DNA of 43,405 nucleotides, from IMG/VR virus record IMGVR_UViG_3300037348_000076, positions 1 to 43,405 of that record. One strand, written 5' to 3'. Every line of letters starts with the position of its first letter. The stretch's first letter is position 1. Positions 31,408 to 39,719 of the stretch are shown here, one piece after another. The notes under the pieces are model-generated. The model worked only from the letters and a program-made list of their open reading frames with translations. It was not told where the DNA came from and searched no databases. The position numbers were made by a program, and so were the translations under genes. This stretch comes from a virus.

Positions 31408-33384
31408 TTAGGCTCCGGGGTTCATGAACATACCGCGCCAGTCTAACGCTTTCGCGCCGAAGACCATGCGGACCTTGAGTTGCGTACCGTCAATGTTGAA
31501 GTTCTCAACAGCCTCGGTGTACAGCTCAGGGTGGCCAGCAAGCGTGGCGACCTCGATAGTGTCAATCGAGTTCGGGTCGGCGACCAGGAACCAGGCGTTG
31601 CCCAGTCTTGGCTCTACGATGACGGTGTAGGCGTTGGCGTGAATGTTGATGTCCTCCACCTTAGTAGCCGCGATGCCTGTCATCAAACGGTTAGCTAAAG
31701 CCTTGTTCGTCGGACCGACGATCAGGTACTTAGGCGTCGTGTTGATGAACGCTCCCTGCGAATCGGTCTGGGTCAGGAACATAAGCTCAGCGGCACTCAA
31801 ACTCTCATTGCTGAGGGCCGCGCCGGTACCGAGGTTCTTGTGTGCGGTCGAGAAGAGCGCGTTTCCGTCGCTCATGTTCGGGTTGCCGGTGAGAATGGCG
31901 TACACAACGTCAGACTGACGTTGAGCAGCAGCCAGCGCGAAGGCAGCAGGCACCCGCGTCAGGAAGTTTAGGTCGTCGTTTACGGCCATCTCGTACGTGT
32001 ACGTAAGGAGCGCACCGAACTTGTGTACAGCGTAGCCCTCCTCACTCTCGGAGAACGTGCCAGCTTTGTACTCTCCACCTTCGGGGATCAGGTCAAGCAC
32101 ACCTACCAATGAGGACAGGCGGGCCTTCTTTACCATGCGGAAGTCAGCGTGGGTTGTTGAGCTGGTCCAGTCGAGGAACGTGCGGGCCTGGTAGGCGTAA
32201 GCGCGGGCCAAAGACCGGTTGATGACGTTTCCGAAAAGGATGGGGAAGTCGGTGCTGGAGTGAAAGCCGCTACGAGTGAAGGCTTGCTTAACAATCTGCA
32301 AGCGGGTCAGTCCGGCGGTGCTCTCGCCGCGAAAGTCAAGCATGGCGCGACACATATCGGTCACCGACATATTTGAGTACGGGCGTTCGGCGTCGCTTAC
32401 CTCCTTTGAATCGGGGACGTTGGCCGAACGAAGCAGGCTCGACGCCATACCTTCCATCATAGCAAAGGCGCGGTCGCCGCCGTCCAGAACGTCAGTAGTC
32501 ACACTACCGTTAACACTGACTGGGTTGGCCGCAGCCCAACGCGCCGTAATGGCGCGGCTGGCGTCCAGCTCGGACGTGCCGGCAAGGACCAACTCAGCGG
32601 CATAACCGTCATCGAAGCCCGCAGCGCGAACTTGGCCTTGGATATTGGCCGCTCGGGTGCGGTCGTCCTCGAGGGCCTGGCGAACCAGGGAGGCCACGGC
32701 CCCCGAATCAGCCGCCGGAGTGGCGACTACCACGGGAGCGATAGGCGGTGCGGCTGCGCGGGTATCGTCAGCAGCGGCGGGGGTTGCGCCGGGGTCGGCG
32801 GCGATATTCGCTTTCATTATAGAATCTTTTGGTGAATTTAAACTTTCTTGGTTTCGTGAGTTGGCGTTGTCGTCAGCCGGAACTGCAACTAGGGAAACCT
32901 CGTAGGGTTGCCAGTCGATAATGCGGCGGGTGATCGTCTCGCCCGTATCTACGACCTCCTCCTCATACTTAAATGCAGTGTAGCCGATAGAGAATTTACG
33001 CAGCGTACCCTCCAAAACTTTACGAAACAGCTCGCGTCCCTTCGCGCTCGTGTCGAAGCGAACCACGGCGATCGCTTCGCGGGCCGTGGCGTCGATGCGG
33101 GCAGATAGCACAACTCCGATTACATCGTCATCAACGCTTCCGTCTCGGTAGTGATTATCGAGTAGGGGCGCACCGTTATTCATCTTATCGAGCCGGACGT
33201 GACCGGGTTCGTGGCTCAGCACCTCGTTGAAGATGACGCCATTCATATCGCGGCGCATATACGGCGTCTCGGAAGACATCGTAACCTCTACCGTGAAGGC
33301 TTCCACGCTGGCGGTTGACGGCCGGTAGCTGGCCTCAATGGCCCTCGTGTATTGGGCGATGTCGTTAGACGCGGTTGTTGTCAT
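31408..33384 (-). CDS. Prohead protease-major capsid protein fusion (Mu-type capsid)
   Basis: 658 codons. Residues 1-180 form a U35/S78-type prohead protease: NGAPLLDNHYRDGS with H78, VIGVV, and RKFSIGY with S132, ending WQPYEVSLVAVPAD. Residues about 190-320 are Ala/Asp-rich and scaffold-like. Residues about 320-658 match the Mu gpT-type major capsid: STDFPILFGNVINRSLARAY, PEGGEYKAGTFSE, HKFGALLTYTYEMAVNDDLN, DGNALFSTAHKNLG and LIVGPTNKALANRL. Self-cleavage would release the capsid. An AT-rich leader-like stretch with in-frame ATG at 32817 could also start a separate scaffold-capsid product. Confidence 0.93.
   Translation of the reverse strand: MTTTASNDIAQYTRAIEASYRPSTASVEAFTVEVTMSSETPYMRRDMNGVIFNEVLSHEPGHVRLDKMNNGAPLLDNHYRDGSVDDDVIGVVLSARIDATAREAIAVVRFDTSAKGRELFRKVLEGTLRKFSIGYTAFKYEEEVVDTGETITRRIIDWQPYEVSLVAVPADDNANSRNQESLNSPKDSIMKANIAADPGATPAAADDTRAAAPPIAPVVVATPAADSGAVASLVRQALEDDRTRAANIQGQVRAAGFDDGYAAELVLAGTSELDASRAITARWAAANPVSVNGSVTTDVLDGGDRAFAMMEGMASSLLRSANVPDSKEVSDAERPYSNMSVTDMCRAMLDFRGESTAGLTRLQIVKQAFTRSGFHSSTDFPILFGNVINRSLARAYAYQARTFLDWTSSTTHADFRMVKKARLSSLVGVLDLIPEGGEYKAGTFSESEEGYAVHKFGALLTYTYEMAVNDDLNFLTRVPAAFALAAAQRQSDVVYAILTGNPNMSDGNALFSTAHKNLGTGAALSNESLSAAELMFLTQTDSQGAFINTTPKYLIVGPTNKALANRLMTGIAATKVEDINIHANAYTVIVEPRLGNAWFLVADPNSIDTIEVATLAGHPELYTEAVENFNIDGTQLKVRMVFGAKALDWRGMFMNPGA
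32815..32840 (-). promoter_or_regulatory. Possible internal start in the protease-capsid gene
   Basis: On the minus strand the sequence before ATG 32817 reads ATTCACCAAAAGATTCTATA, unusually AT-rich for this gene and like the leaders of real starts in this genome. The ATG is in frame (residue 190) at the boundary between protease and scaffold/capsid. Translation from here would give a 469-residue product without protease. Confidence 0.5.
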
Positions 33385-33435
33385 GGTGCAATAATACGAA
33401 GATTATTCGGGGCTACCAATTTTGGCAGGTTTCTT

Positions 33436-34929
33436 TTATTTAGCAGTCACTTTGGCCGGTGGCGTCGTGCCCTCCGTTTCGCCCGCGTCTGCGCCCTTAT
33501 CATGCGCGATGTCGGCGGAGGTTTTAATCCCCGCAGCCTCGAAGCGGGCAATATCCGCAACAATCTGAGCCTCCAATACATCTGGGTCGTAGCCCATCTC
33601 CCGAACGGCATCTTGCCACGACGTCAATCGGGCGCGGAGCTTATCAACTATACCCTTCGTCTCTTTGACGACATCAAGCATCTCGCGGCGTGGTGGCGTC
33701 CAAGACGGGCGAAGACTAGCACCGGCCTGAATCTGACCTGCGATGGTCATGGCTTGCCGGAACCAGCCCCACACGCCGCCGCCTAGCTGCGTTATCACGA
33801 TCTCATCCTGCCATTCTTGTATTCCTCGCTGAATCTCTACCGCCGCCATGCGTGCCGAAGAGAAGTTGACGTTGCTGTAATCGTTGGTCAGAGCTTCGTA
33901 GCTTATGTTTAATCCCGCGCTTACTTCTTGCAATATGCGCGTCGTGTACGGTAGGTACTCCCGCGTCTCGGGAGGACTGCCAAACGAGACACTCTCGCCG
34001 GGGCCAAGTCGCTCGATCATTCCCGGCTCTATGCGCTCCGGTAAATAGCCCTCCTCGTTTGAGCCGGGTCGAGAGCCATTGTCGCCGTGGATAAACACGG
34101 CGAAGCTGGATGCGATCTTTTGCCGCATGAGCGTAGCGTCCGCATAGTCATCAAAGTCGCGTAGCTTCAACAGCGAAGCCGCAAGCTCCGATACGCCTCG
34201 GTTCTGTCCGGGTCGCTCCTCCATGAAGATATGCAGCATATCGGCTGCGAGGACGCGGCTTCTCAAAGGGCTTTGATATAGCGTGCTGCTGCCTGGATGA
34301 CTGTCGTAGATGTGATAAGCCTGCACTTGGCCGGCTTTATTGAACTCGATGCCATTTTGAACGTAGTTCCCGCCCCTCAAGCTGAGGCTGTCCAATACTA
34401 CGCCCTCCGCCAAAAAGTCGGCTTCGAGAACTTGAAGCTGCAAGGGTGCCTCTCCGTTCGGGCCTAGTGCCCGGAGGCGAACCTTCCGAACCAGTACCTC
34501 GCCATCAACGAAGCAGCTATTGACCACCTGGCGTTGTATGCCGTACAGGTTCTTGCGCCCGTAAAAGTCACAAGCCGTGCTTCCGGCCCAAGTCTTCCAC
34601 ATCTCCTCAACCCGTTTCGTAAAATTGTCCTCCACGCCATCCAGGGTGAGCTTTATGCCGCGCCCTACGACGCTGGTGCGCCAAGACTTAACCGCCCGCT
34701 TAGCGAAGGAGTTGTTGCGGACTATATAGCGGCCCCGGGCACGTAGCAATGGCGTTACCGTTCCTACCTCCGTAGAGGCGTCCGCCATGCTGCCAGGCAT
34801 ATTCTTGGTACGCTTGGTGCGTCCCGCCGCCTCATACCTGCGGTAGTGCTCAATGGCGTCACGTTGCGCGTGACGCTTCAGTCCCCACTCTGGAGCTACG
34901 TAGTCTACTATTCGGTCAATTAGGTTCAT
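33436..34929 (-). CDS. Portal protein (lambda type)
   Basis: 497 codons. The lambda-family portal features are present: HYRRYEAAGRTKRTKNM near the start, PLLRARGRYIVRNNSFAKRAVKSWRTSVVGRGIKL, TACDFYGRKNLYGIQRQVVNSCFVDGEVLVR, HIFMEERPGQNRGVSELAASLLKLRDFDDYADATLMRQKIA, and NISYEALTNDYSNVNFSSARMA. Length is normal. Start overlaps the gpW-like gene by four bases. Confidence 0.95.
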   Translation of the reverse strand: MNLIDRIVDYVAPEWGLKRHAQRDAIEHYRRYEAAGRTKRTKNMPGSMADASTEVGTVTPLLRARGRYIVRNNSFAKRAVKSWRTSVVGRGIKLTLDGVEDNFTKRVEEMWKTWAGSTACDFYGRKNLYGIQRQVVNSCFVDGEVLVRKVRLRALGPNGEAPLQLQVLEADFLAEGVVLDSLSLRGGNYVQNGIEFNKAGQVQAYHIYDSHPGSSTLYQSPLRSRVLAADMLHIFMEERPGQNRGVSELAASLLKLRDFDDYADATLMRQKIASSFAVFIHGDNGSRPGSNEEGYLPERIEPGMIERLGPGESVSFGSPPETREYLPYTTRILQEVSAGLNISYEALTNDYSNVNFSSARMAAVEIQRGIQEWQDEIVITQLGGGVWGWFRQAMTIAGQIQAGASLRPSWTPPRREMLDVVKETKGIVDKLRARLTSWQDAVREMGYDPDVLEAQIVADIARFEAAGIKTSADIAHDKGADAGETEGTTPPAKVTAK

Positions 34930-35168
34930 ACCGTCTTCGTTGAATGGAAAATGCCCACAGTACGATTGCCGAAGCTAACTCTGTTCCCGCCCGTGATCTC
35001 GTTTATCATTAGCGTGCGGAGCCTGAGCAAGTCGGACAGGCTGCGGTAGGTGACCATTTTGTCGCCGTACTGCACCTGCGTCGCACCAGTAGCGATGGCG
35101 GCGTTAATGATGGCTAGGTTGGCCTCCGTAAACGAGGGCACGAAGTTCTCCGCAGTGTAGGTGTACAT
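34926..35168 (-). CDS. gpW-like head-tail joining protein
   Basis: 80 codons. LAIINAAIATGATQVQYGDKMVTYRSLSDLLRLRTLMINEI matches the gpW helix-strand-strand-helix pattern of the lambda family. It lies between TerL and portal, exactly as gene W does in lambda. It probably stabilises the filled head and contributes to the neck. Confidence 0.85.
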   Translation of the reverse strand: MYTYTAENFVPSFTEANLAIINAAIATGATQVQYGDKMVTYRSLSDLLRLRTLMINEITGGNRVSFGNRTVGIFHSTKTV

Positions 35169-35206
35169 AAACAGGTTTTAGATGGGTGAAGGTAAGGTAA
35201 ATAATG

Positions 35207-37138
35207 CTATGACCAATGCTCACTCTCGCCGCGTCGTTTCTTTCGCGCTCGCGGTGGCGGTTTCTGCTCCTCCGCTTCGGGGGCACTAAGGTAAACCAAC
35301 TTCATGTTTGTTGGTTGTGGCGGCGTGTAGCCGATGTTCAATTCGCTCTCCCAGTCCTTCTCGGACCAGCGATCTACGCCGACCAGGTGGACGGCTGCGC
35401 GGGCGTAGACCCGGCAGTCAAAAGCCTCGTTGCGCGGACGACGTTTCTCCCACGTCCAGCGCATATACCCCTTCATGTCCTTGCGAGCGACGCGCCGCTC
35501 CGCACATAGCATATTGTAGTACTCCAGCGGGTAGCCGTCGGGGAAGTAGCAATACCCGGACGGAGCCTCGCCCTTGCCATCTAGGTCTAAATTCATCTTC
35601 GCGTAAACCTCCGACTTTATCAGGTCAACGCCGAGCGTCCACAGTCCAACTCCCGCGATCTTCTTACCCGACCCGCTCAGGTCCACCGGCTGACTGGCTC
35701 GTAGCAAGGTAGACTGCTTAGAGTTGTCCTGGCCCTTCACCGCCATCACCAGCGCAGAGCTGTGACGCCGACACCAGGCGTAAACCTCAACCGTGTTGTA
35801 GCCGGAATCCACCGCCATCTTACTCAAGCCCATCTCGCGGCCGTCGGGGCGCGTCCAGGTGCGGTACAGCAAGTTGGTGAGGTCATCCCACACTTTGGGT
35901 TGCGTCGTGTCACCTGGCAGCTCGTGGTAGTCGATGCTCCACGATCTCCCCATGAAGCCCCAGCCGACTATCTCTACCTCCAGTCTGTTTTTCTGCACGT
36001 CCACCCCGGCCGTCAAGATAGCCGCGCCATCCGGTATCTCGCCGCGTGCGTACCCGCCAGCCCGGTCGTAGAGCCTCTGAGGCTTAGGCGTTATGCTTTT
36101 GTTCTTTGTCGTCTCTCCGAACACGGTGTTGACGACCACCTTACGCTTCGCGTCGTCGTTCTCACGCTCCGCTACCTCAACCTGGTTAGCGATGTCGGCC
36201 CAACTCTTCCACCCCAAAGGGCTGTACAAGCTGCTAAGGTGGTAGCCGCGTTTGGTCTTGCTCGCGCCCGAGGGGTTGGTGACCGTCCATACCCCCTGCG
36301 CCAGCATCTTCGACTTAAAGCGTTCCTCGATTAGCTCCTCGCAACCCACACATTGATACTTCACGTCCTGAATGTCCTTCAAGTCCTTGTCGTAAACCAT
36401 GCGTGACCAAACGAGTTGCTGCATGAGGCCACAGTGAGGGCAGGGTACGTGGTAGTAGCGCATATCGGAAGCCTTGAAGTACTCAGCTATCAAGCTGGTG
36501 TCTTCGTCCGTAGGTGTTGATACATACGCGATCTTTTTAGAGCTTCCGAAAGTTGACGTTCGCGTCTTAGCCAGCTCGACAGGACTGCCTTCGTTGTCCA
36601 GGTCGTTCGGGTAGGCGTCCAGTTCGTCCATCAACAAAAACTTGATCGGAAGGCTACGCAGACTGGCCGCTGAGTTCGCGCCGCCGAAGACGATCACCCC
36701 ACCGGGGAAGCTTTTCTGCGTTATCGTGTTGCTGGAAGTTCTGGACTTGCCTATGCCGACCTTGGCCAGCAGGGTCGGCGACGCCTCAACCATAGGAGTG
36801 AAGCGCATCTTGGTATTTTGCTCGCTAGTACCCGAAGTGGGCATGATCGACAAGATGGGGCCGGGGTTCACGTCAATCACATACCCCATAACGTTGTAGA
36901 GCATCTCCGTGATCCCGATCTGCGCTCCCTTCATGAAAATCACCTCCCGGATAGGGCTGTAAGCGTCAAAACAATCCATGGGTTCCTGCAAATAGGGCGT
37001 TTTGGCTGTGCGCCACAGTCCCGGCTCCGCGCTGGCCTGCGAAGACAAGACGCGGTGTGTGTCGGCCCACTCAGTAGGCGTGAGGCGCGGCGGCGGGCGC
37101 AGTCCGTCAAAACAGCCCGCAAGCGTGAGGAATTGCAT
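35207..37138 (-). CDS. Terminase large subunit (GpA family)
   Basis: 643 codons. ATPase: MKGAQIGITEML (K70 to T77, the Walker A variant of GpA terminases), LLMDELDAYP (Walker B, D171 E172). A CPHC...CVGC zinc motif (about 234-270) separates the ATPase from the nuclease, which shows AGVDVQKNRLEVEIVGWG and KMAVDSGYNT acidic strands. Lambda gpA-type terminases usually act at cos sites, so cohesive-end packaging is likely though not proved. Confidence 0.95.
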   Translation of the reverse strand: MQFLTLAGCFDGLRPPPRLTPTEWADTHRVLSSQASAEPGLWRTAKTPYLQEPMDCFDAYSPIREVIFMKGAQIGITEMLYNVMGYVIDVNPGPILSIMPTSGTSEQNTKMRFTPMVEASPTLLAKVGIGKSRTSSNTITQKSFPGGVIVFGGANSAASLRSLPIKFLLMDELDAYPNDLDNEGSPVELAKTRTSTFGSSKKIAYVSTPTDEDTSLIAEYFKASDMRYYHVPCPHCGLMQQLVWSRMVYDKDLKDIQDVKYQCVGCEELIEERFKSKMLAQGVWTVTNPSGASKTKRGYHLSSLYSPLGWKSWADIANQVEVAERENDDAKRKVVVNTVFGETTKNKSITPKPQRLYDRAGGYARGEIPDGAAILTAGVDVQKNRLEVEIVGWGFMGRSWSIDYHELPGDTTQPKVWDDLTNLLYRTWTRPDGREMGLSKMAVDSGYNTVEVYAWCRRHSSALVMAVKGQDNSKQSTLLRASQPVDLSGSGKKIAGVGLWTLGVDLIKSEVYAKMNLDLDGKGEAPSGYCYFPDGYPLEYYNMLCAERRVARKDMKGYMRWTWEKRRPRNEAFDCRVYARAAVHLVGVDRWSEKDWESELNIGYTPPQPTNMKLVYLSAPEAEEQKPPPRARKKRRGESEHWS

Positions 37139-37141
37139 ATT

Positions 37142-37276
37142 TTAGCCCTTTGATGCCACTTTGTAGGCTTTCCCGACCGTCAGGCCTAGGGGATAGTCCG
37201 GGTGCCAGTAAAGATAGGCGAAGTAGGACCAGTCCCGGTCCTGTAAAATGAAGTCTCGCTTTTCGTTCGCAGTCAT
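37142..37276 (-). CDS. 44-residue ORF between the terminase genes
   Basis: ATG 37276 to TAA 37142, in the gap between TerS and TerL. The product begins MTANEKRDFILQDRDWSYF and continues AYLYWHPDYPLGLTVGKAY with a KVASKG end; eight of 44 residues are aromatic (four Tyr, two Phe, two Trp). It nearly fills the gap (two bases from the TerS stop, three from the TerL start), which supports a real gene. Unknown function, possibly a terminase accessory. Confidence 0.7.
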   Translation of the reverse strand: MTANEKRDFILQDRDWSYFAYLYWHPDYPLGLTVGKAYKVASKG

Positions 37277-37278
37277 GG

Positions 37279-37968
37279 TTACTTGTTTGTGATGTCAGGT
37301 AAGCGGGTTAGTGCCGTCAGCGCGGCGTCGATCTCTTCAGTAATCAGCCTTATGACCTCCACGCGGTCAGTAGCAGCCATAACGCCATCCACCACGCGCA
37401 CCGGGACGCCTTCAAGTCTGTTCCTTATCATCTTACCGAAGGTGTACAGCTCAGTGTACACGTCCTCCCGGCGAACCAGGTCATTTTGCGACTGCGCCAG
37501 CTCGATCTCGGCCTTCAGCACCTTCGTGGTGTCTGCTGCAATCCGGACTTGAGTAGCCGTCATCGCGGACAAGCGTTCTCGCAACTCGCTCAGCACCTTG
37601 TCCGACGTTCCTGTCAGGTCAAGGCTCGCCCGCGAGGCCGGGAGGGGAGATGCAGCGGCGGCGGCTTCCTGGAGGGCGGTAATCTCATCCGCCGTCTTGC
37701 CTCCCTTCGGTGTCTTTACGTGCTTTGGATCAACGGCAAGATACCAGGTGTCGTTGACGCGCTTCTTGTGGAAGACGAAAGTTCCATCGCCTAGTTTGCG
37801 GTGGTCGCCGAGAGCTATGCGGCCACTCCGGGCACCCCGGCGCAGCGACCGCACCGGTATGCCTAGCGAAGCGGCCATGACCTTCGTACTCACCCACCCT
37901 GGCTGCGACTTTTTTGGCTTGTCAATCACTTTTTGAAACTTATGTTGAGCAGGGGCCTCTCGCCCCAA
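37279..37968 (-). CDS. Terminase small subunit-like protein
   Basis: 229 codons. The N-terminal region (STKVMAASLGIPVRSLRRGARSGRI, about 27-51) is a winged-helix or HTH DNA-binding element like Nu1. A long helical middle and C-terminus (LRERLSAMTATQVRIAADTTKVLKAEIE...MIRNRLEGVP) would mediate oligomerisation. The position before TerL is right. It should recognise the packaging site, for which the repeats at 38683-39124 are candidates. Confidence 0.8.
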   Translation of the reverse strand: MGREAPAQHKFQKVIDKPKKSQPGWVSTKVMAASLGIPVRSLRRGARSGRIALGDHRKLGDGTFVFHKKRVNDTWYLAVDPKHVKTPKGGKTADEITALQEAAAAASPLPASRASLDLTGTSDKVLSELRERLSAMTATQVRIAADTTKVLKAEIELAQSQNDLVRREDVYTELYTFGKMIRNRLEGVPVRVVDGVMAATDRVEVIRLITEEIDAALTALTRLPDITNK

Positions 37969-37987
37969 GGTAGGTAAAATACGCTAT

Positions 37988-38617
37988 TTATCTGAAACCG
38001 AAAGCCGGACCCAACGTGGAAGCTCTACCAAGCAGGTAGCCGAGGCGGTTAGTGAAGTCGTTGTCAATTTGTTGGCGCAAGATAGCAAGTAAACCCGGAT
38101 CGTCCAACTTTTGAGCTACGGTGGTGGTCATGATCTGGGTCATCTTGCCCTTGCCCGTCCCCACGCCGTGTGGCCCGAACTTGAAACCTTGACCTCGTTT
38201 GTACCGTCCGCGAGCGAACACTCCGAGGGTGGAGCCGCCGCCACCGGTCGGGACGCGCTGGAGAAATGCTCGCTTAATCATTTTCCTGCCTCCCTTGCCC
38301 GGCGATATACTCACCTTAGTGCCAGCTTTTAGCTGCGTAGGGCGAAAGTTTCGCGCCCGCAAAGGGGCAGACTTTGAACCGAGGGAAGACTGGAGCTTGC
38401 CCGGACCAGCTTTCGTGACCTTGAGTTGAGCTTTTACAACCGTCGCGCTCAGCCTAAGCTTGCTGCGGGTGTACTGTTGCGAAGGTTTAACCAGCTTAGC
38501 AGTAGTGTGATTGAGTGCCCGGTAGGTTGCCTGCTCCAGCGCGGGTCCAGACATATCAATATACGCCTTCGCTAAGTCTCGCTTTAGTGTCGTCAGGTCC
38601 AATTCGATCTCGATCAT
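37988..38617 (-). CDS. Minor tail protein Z-like protein
   Basis: 209 codons from ATG 38617; the longer frame to 38719 runs through 10-bp repeats and has no leader. ATYRALNHTTAKLVKPSQQYTRSKLRLSATVVKAQLKV, then GTKVSISPGKGGRKMIKRAFLQRVPTGGGGSTLGVFARGRY, fits the minor tail protein Z family (PF06763 type). Its place upstream of TerS, far from the other tail genes, is unusual. First gene of the leftward operon. Confidence 0.7.
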   Translation of the reverse strand: MIEIELDLTTLKRDLAKAYIDMSGPALEQATYRALNHTTAKLVKPSQQYTRSKLRLSATVVKAQLKVTKAGPGKLQSSLGSKSAPLRARNFRPTQLKAGTKVSISPGKGGRKMIKRAFLQRVPTGGGGSTLGVFARGRYKRGQGFKFGPHGVGTGKGKMTQIMTTTVAQKLDDPGLLAILRQQIDNDFTNRLGYLLGRASTLGPAFGFR

Positions 38618-38682
38618 GCCGTAAAGGTAGTTGAAACGGCCGATTCCGCCAAAAGTCGTAGGAGTATAGGCAAACCGACAGC

Positions 38683-38717
38683 CGCACTGTTCCGCACTGT
38701 TCCGCACTGTTCCGCAC
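38683..38717. repeat. 10-bp tandem repeats CGCACTGTTC
   Basis: Three full copies (38683-38712) and a half copy. The unit contains the CTGTTC arm of the larger elements that follow. A 10-bp period places each site on the same face of the helix, as expected for binding of an oligomeric protein such as TerS or an initiator. Confidence 0.85.
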
Positions 38718-39124
38718 AACTAACTGACTGTCAGCACTTTAATTTTCAAAGCGGAACAGTGCTCTTTTTTGCTGTTCCGCGTAACTCATTGACTGTAAGC
38801 ACTTTAATTTTCAAAGTGGAACAGTAAATAAGAGAATGTTCCACTTAACTCCTTGAGTGTCAGCACTTTACGTCAAAAAGGTCTTTTTTAAGAACTCCAA
38901 ACTTTGGGGGGTCTGTTTTAGAGGGTCATTCCGGGTTTACCCCGTAAGCTTATAAGCCCTTTACCCCCTTTTCTCTATATTACTTTATGTCTTTATATAG
39001 AGTTACTGTTCCTAAGAGAGATAATACCCTGATAGTCAAAGAGTTAGGTGGAACATTCTCCAAATTTACTGTTCCCGCTACATCTTGTAACTAGCTGACA
39101 GTCAACAAGTTACAAGGGAACAGT
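38708..39124. repeat. Family of ACTGTTCC...GGAACAGT elements
   Basis: Element A (38708-38760) has arms ACTGTTCCGC/GCGGAACAGT; B (38772-38825) has CTGTTCCGC/GTGGAACAG; E (39068-39124) has ACTGTTCCC/GGGAACAGT. Half-elements C (38836-38871) and D (39028-39055, inverted) keep one arm. Each contains a core of the type AACTnnnTGACTGTCAGCAC or a close variant. Arms can pair across about 35-40 bases, so each whole element could form a hairpin. Confidence 0.85.
38973..39002. repeat. AT-rich inverted repeat
   Basis: CTCTATAT (38973-38980) and ATATAGAG (38995-39002) are perfect inverted copies around an AT-rich 14-base spacer, in the most AT-rich stretch of the control region. Together with flanking repeats this resembles a DNA unwinding element, but that is inference. 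Confidence 0.6.
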
Positions 39125-39210
39125 AAAAGAAGTTGACTGTTCTACTGTTCTTTTTGCCCCATTTAGTTCGCTAGTTTAAAACTTTATTGCTTAAAAATCC
39201 TTCCTTTCAC

Positions 39211-39417
39211 ATGACCTATCGCAACTATACCATCTCTCGGGGAGTGCCCGAGCTACTCCCGGACGGTCGCCGCATCGGGCACTTCGACATTGTGGACCCC
39301 AACGGAGTGTTGATCGACGTGGCCGAGTACCCGGTCGGCAACAGCTTCGCCCGCGCCCTGGCCTTGCTTGACGCTCGCCGCCGGGTTGACCGGGCGGTGG
39401 CTGCTAGTGGTGGCTGA
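39211..39417 (+). CDS. Small early protein, unknown
   Basis: 68 codons from ATG 39211 (an in-frame TTG 24 bases upstream is less likely). MTYRNYTISRGVPELLPDGRRIGHFDIVDPNGVLIDVAEYPVGNSFARALALLDARRRVDR suggests a small alpha/beta fold with a final helix. The GTTCG of the early cassette (TTTAGTTCGCTAG) occurs about 40 bases upstream, perhaps a degenerate early promoter. First rightward gene after the control region. Family not recognised. Confidence 0.65.
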   Translation: MTYRNYTISRGVPELLPDGRRIGHFDIVDPNGVLIDVAEYPVGNSFARALALLDARRRVDRAVAASGG

Positions 39418-39423
39418 TCGCCT

Positions 39424-39712
39424 CCGGGGCCGGGTTGCGGTGCCGGTGATGGCGGCGGTGGCGGTGCGGGCGGTGGCGGTGCGGTCGGTGGTGGCGGGCT
39501 GGTGATGGCGGTGCGGGCGGGCGGTGGTGGTGGTGGGTTGGTGGTGGTGGGTTGGTGATGGCGGTGCGGGCGGTGGCGGTGCGGTCGGTGGTGGCGGGCT
39601 GGTGATGGCGGTGCGGGCGGTGGCGGTGCGGTCGGTGGTGGGTTGGTGGTGGTGGGTTGGTGATGGCGGTGCGGGCGGTGGTGACGGGTTGGTGACGGGT
39701 TGGTGATGGCCC
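39424..39712. repeat. G-rich minisatellite
   Basis: About 290 bp made almost only of GGCGGT, GCGGTC, GGTGGT and TGATGG units on the + strand; a stretch of about 54 bp beginning GGCGGTGCGGGCGGTGGCGG recurs three times. Open frames exist on both strands but encode only Gly/Val/Trp-rich or Pro/His/Thr-rich low-complexity peptides. Strong strand asymmetry and runs of GG make G-quadruplexes or slipped structures possible. It begins directly after a stop codon. Confidence 0.85.
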
Positions 39713-39719
39713 CCCTCGG

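Larger units (their letters stand above)
38618..39210. other. Divergent non-coding control region
   Basis: About 590 bp with no gene, between the first late gene (leftward) and the first right-hand early gene (rightward). It contains a 10-bp tandem repeat, three related hairpin-forming elements with ACTGTTCC arms, related half-elements, and an AT-rich inverted repeat. I found no good TTG/TAnnTTTG promoter on either strand, so the late promoter may need an activator or differ in type. Candidate roles: origin, cos/packaging recognition, late promoter. Confidence 0.7.

Noticed and set aside
38683-39124. CRISPR array
   Set aside because: Repeats are inverted, differ in spacing and orientation, and there are no unique spacers of regular length or cas genes.
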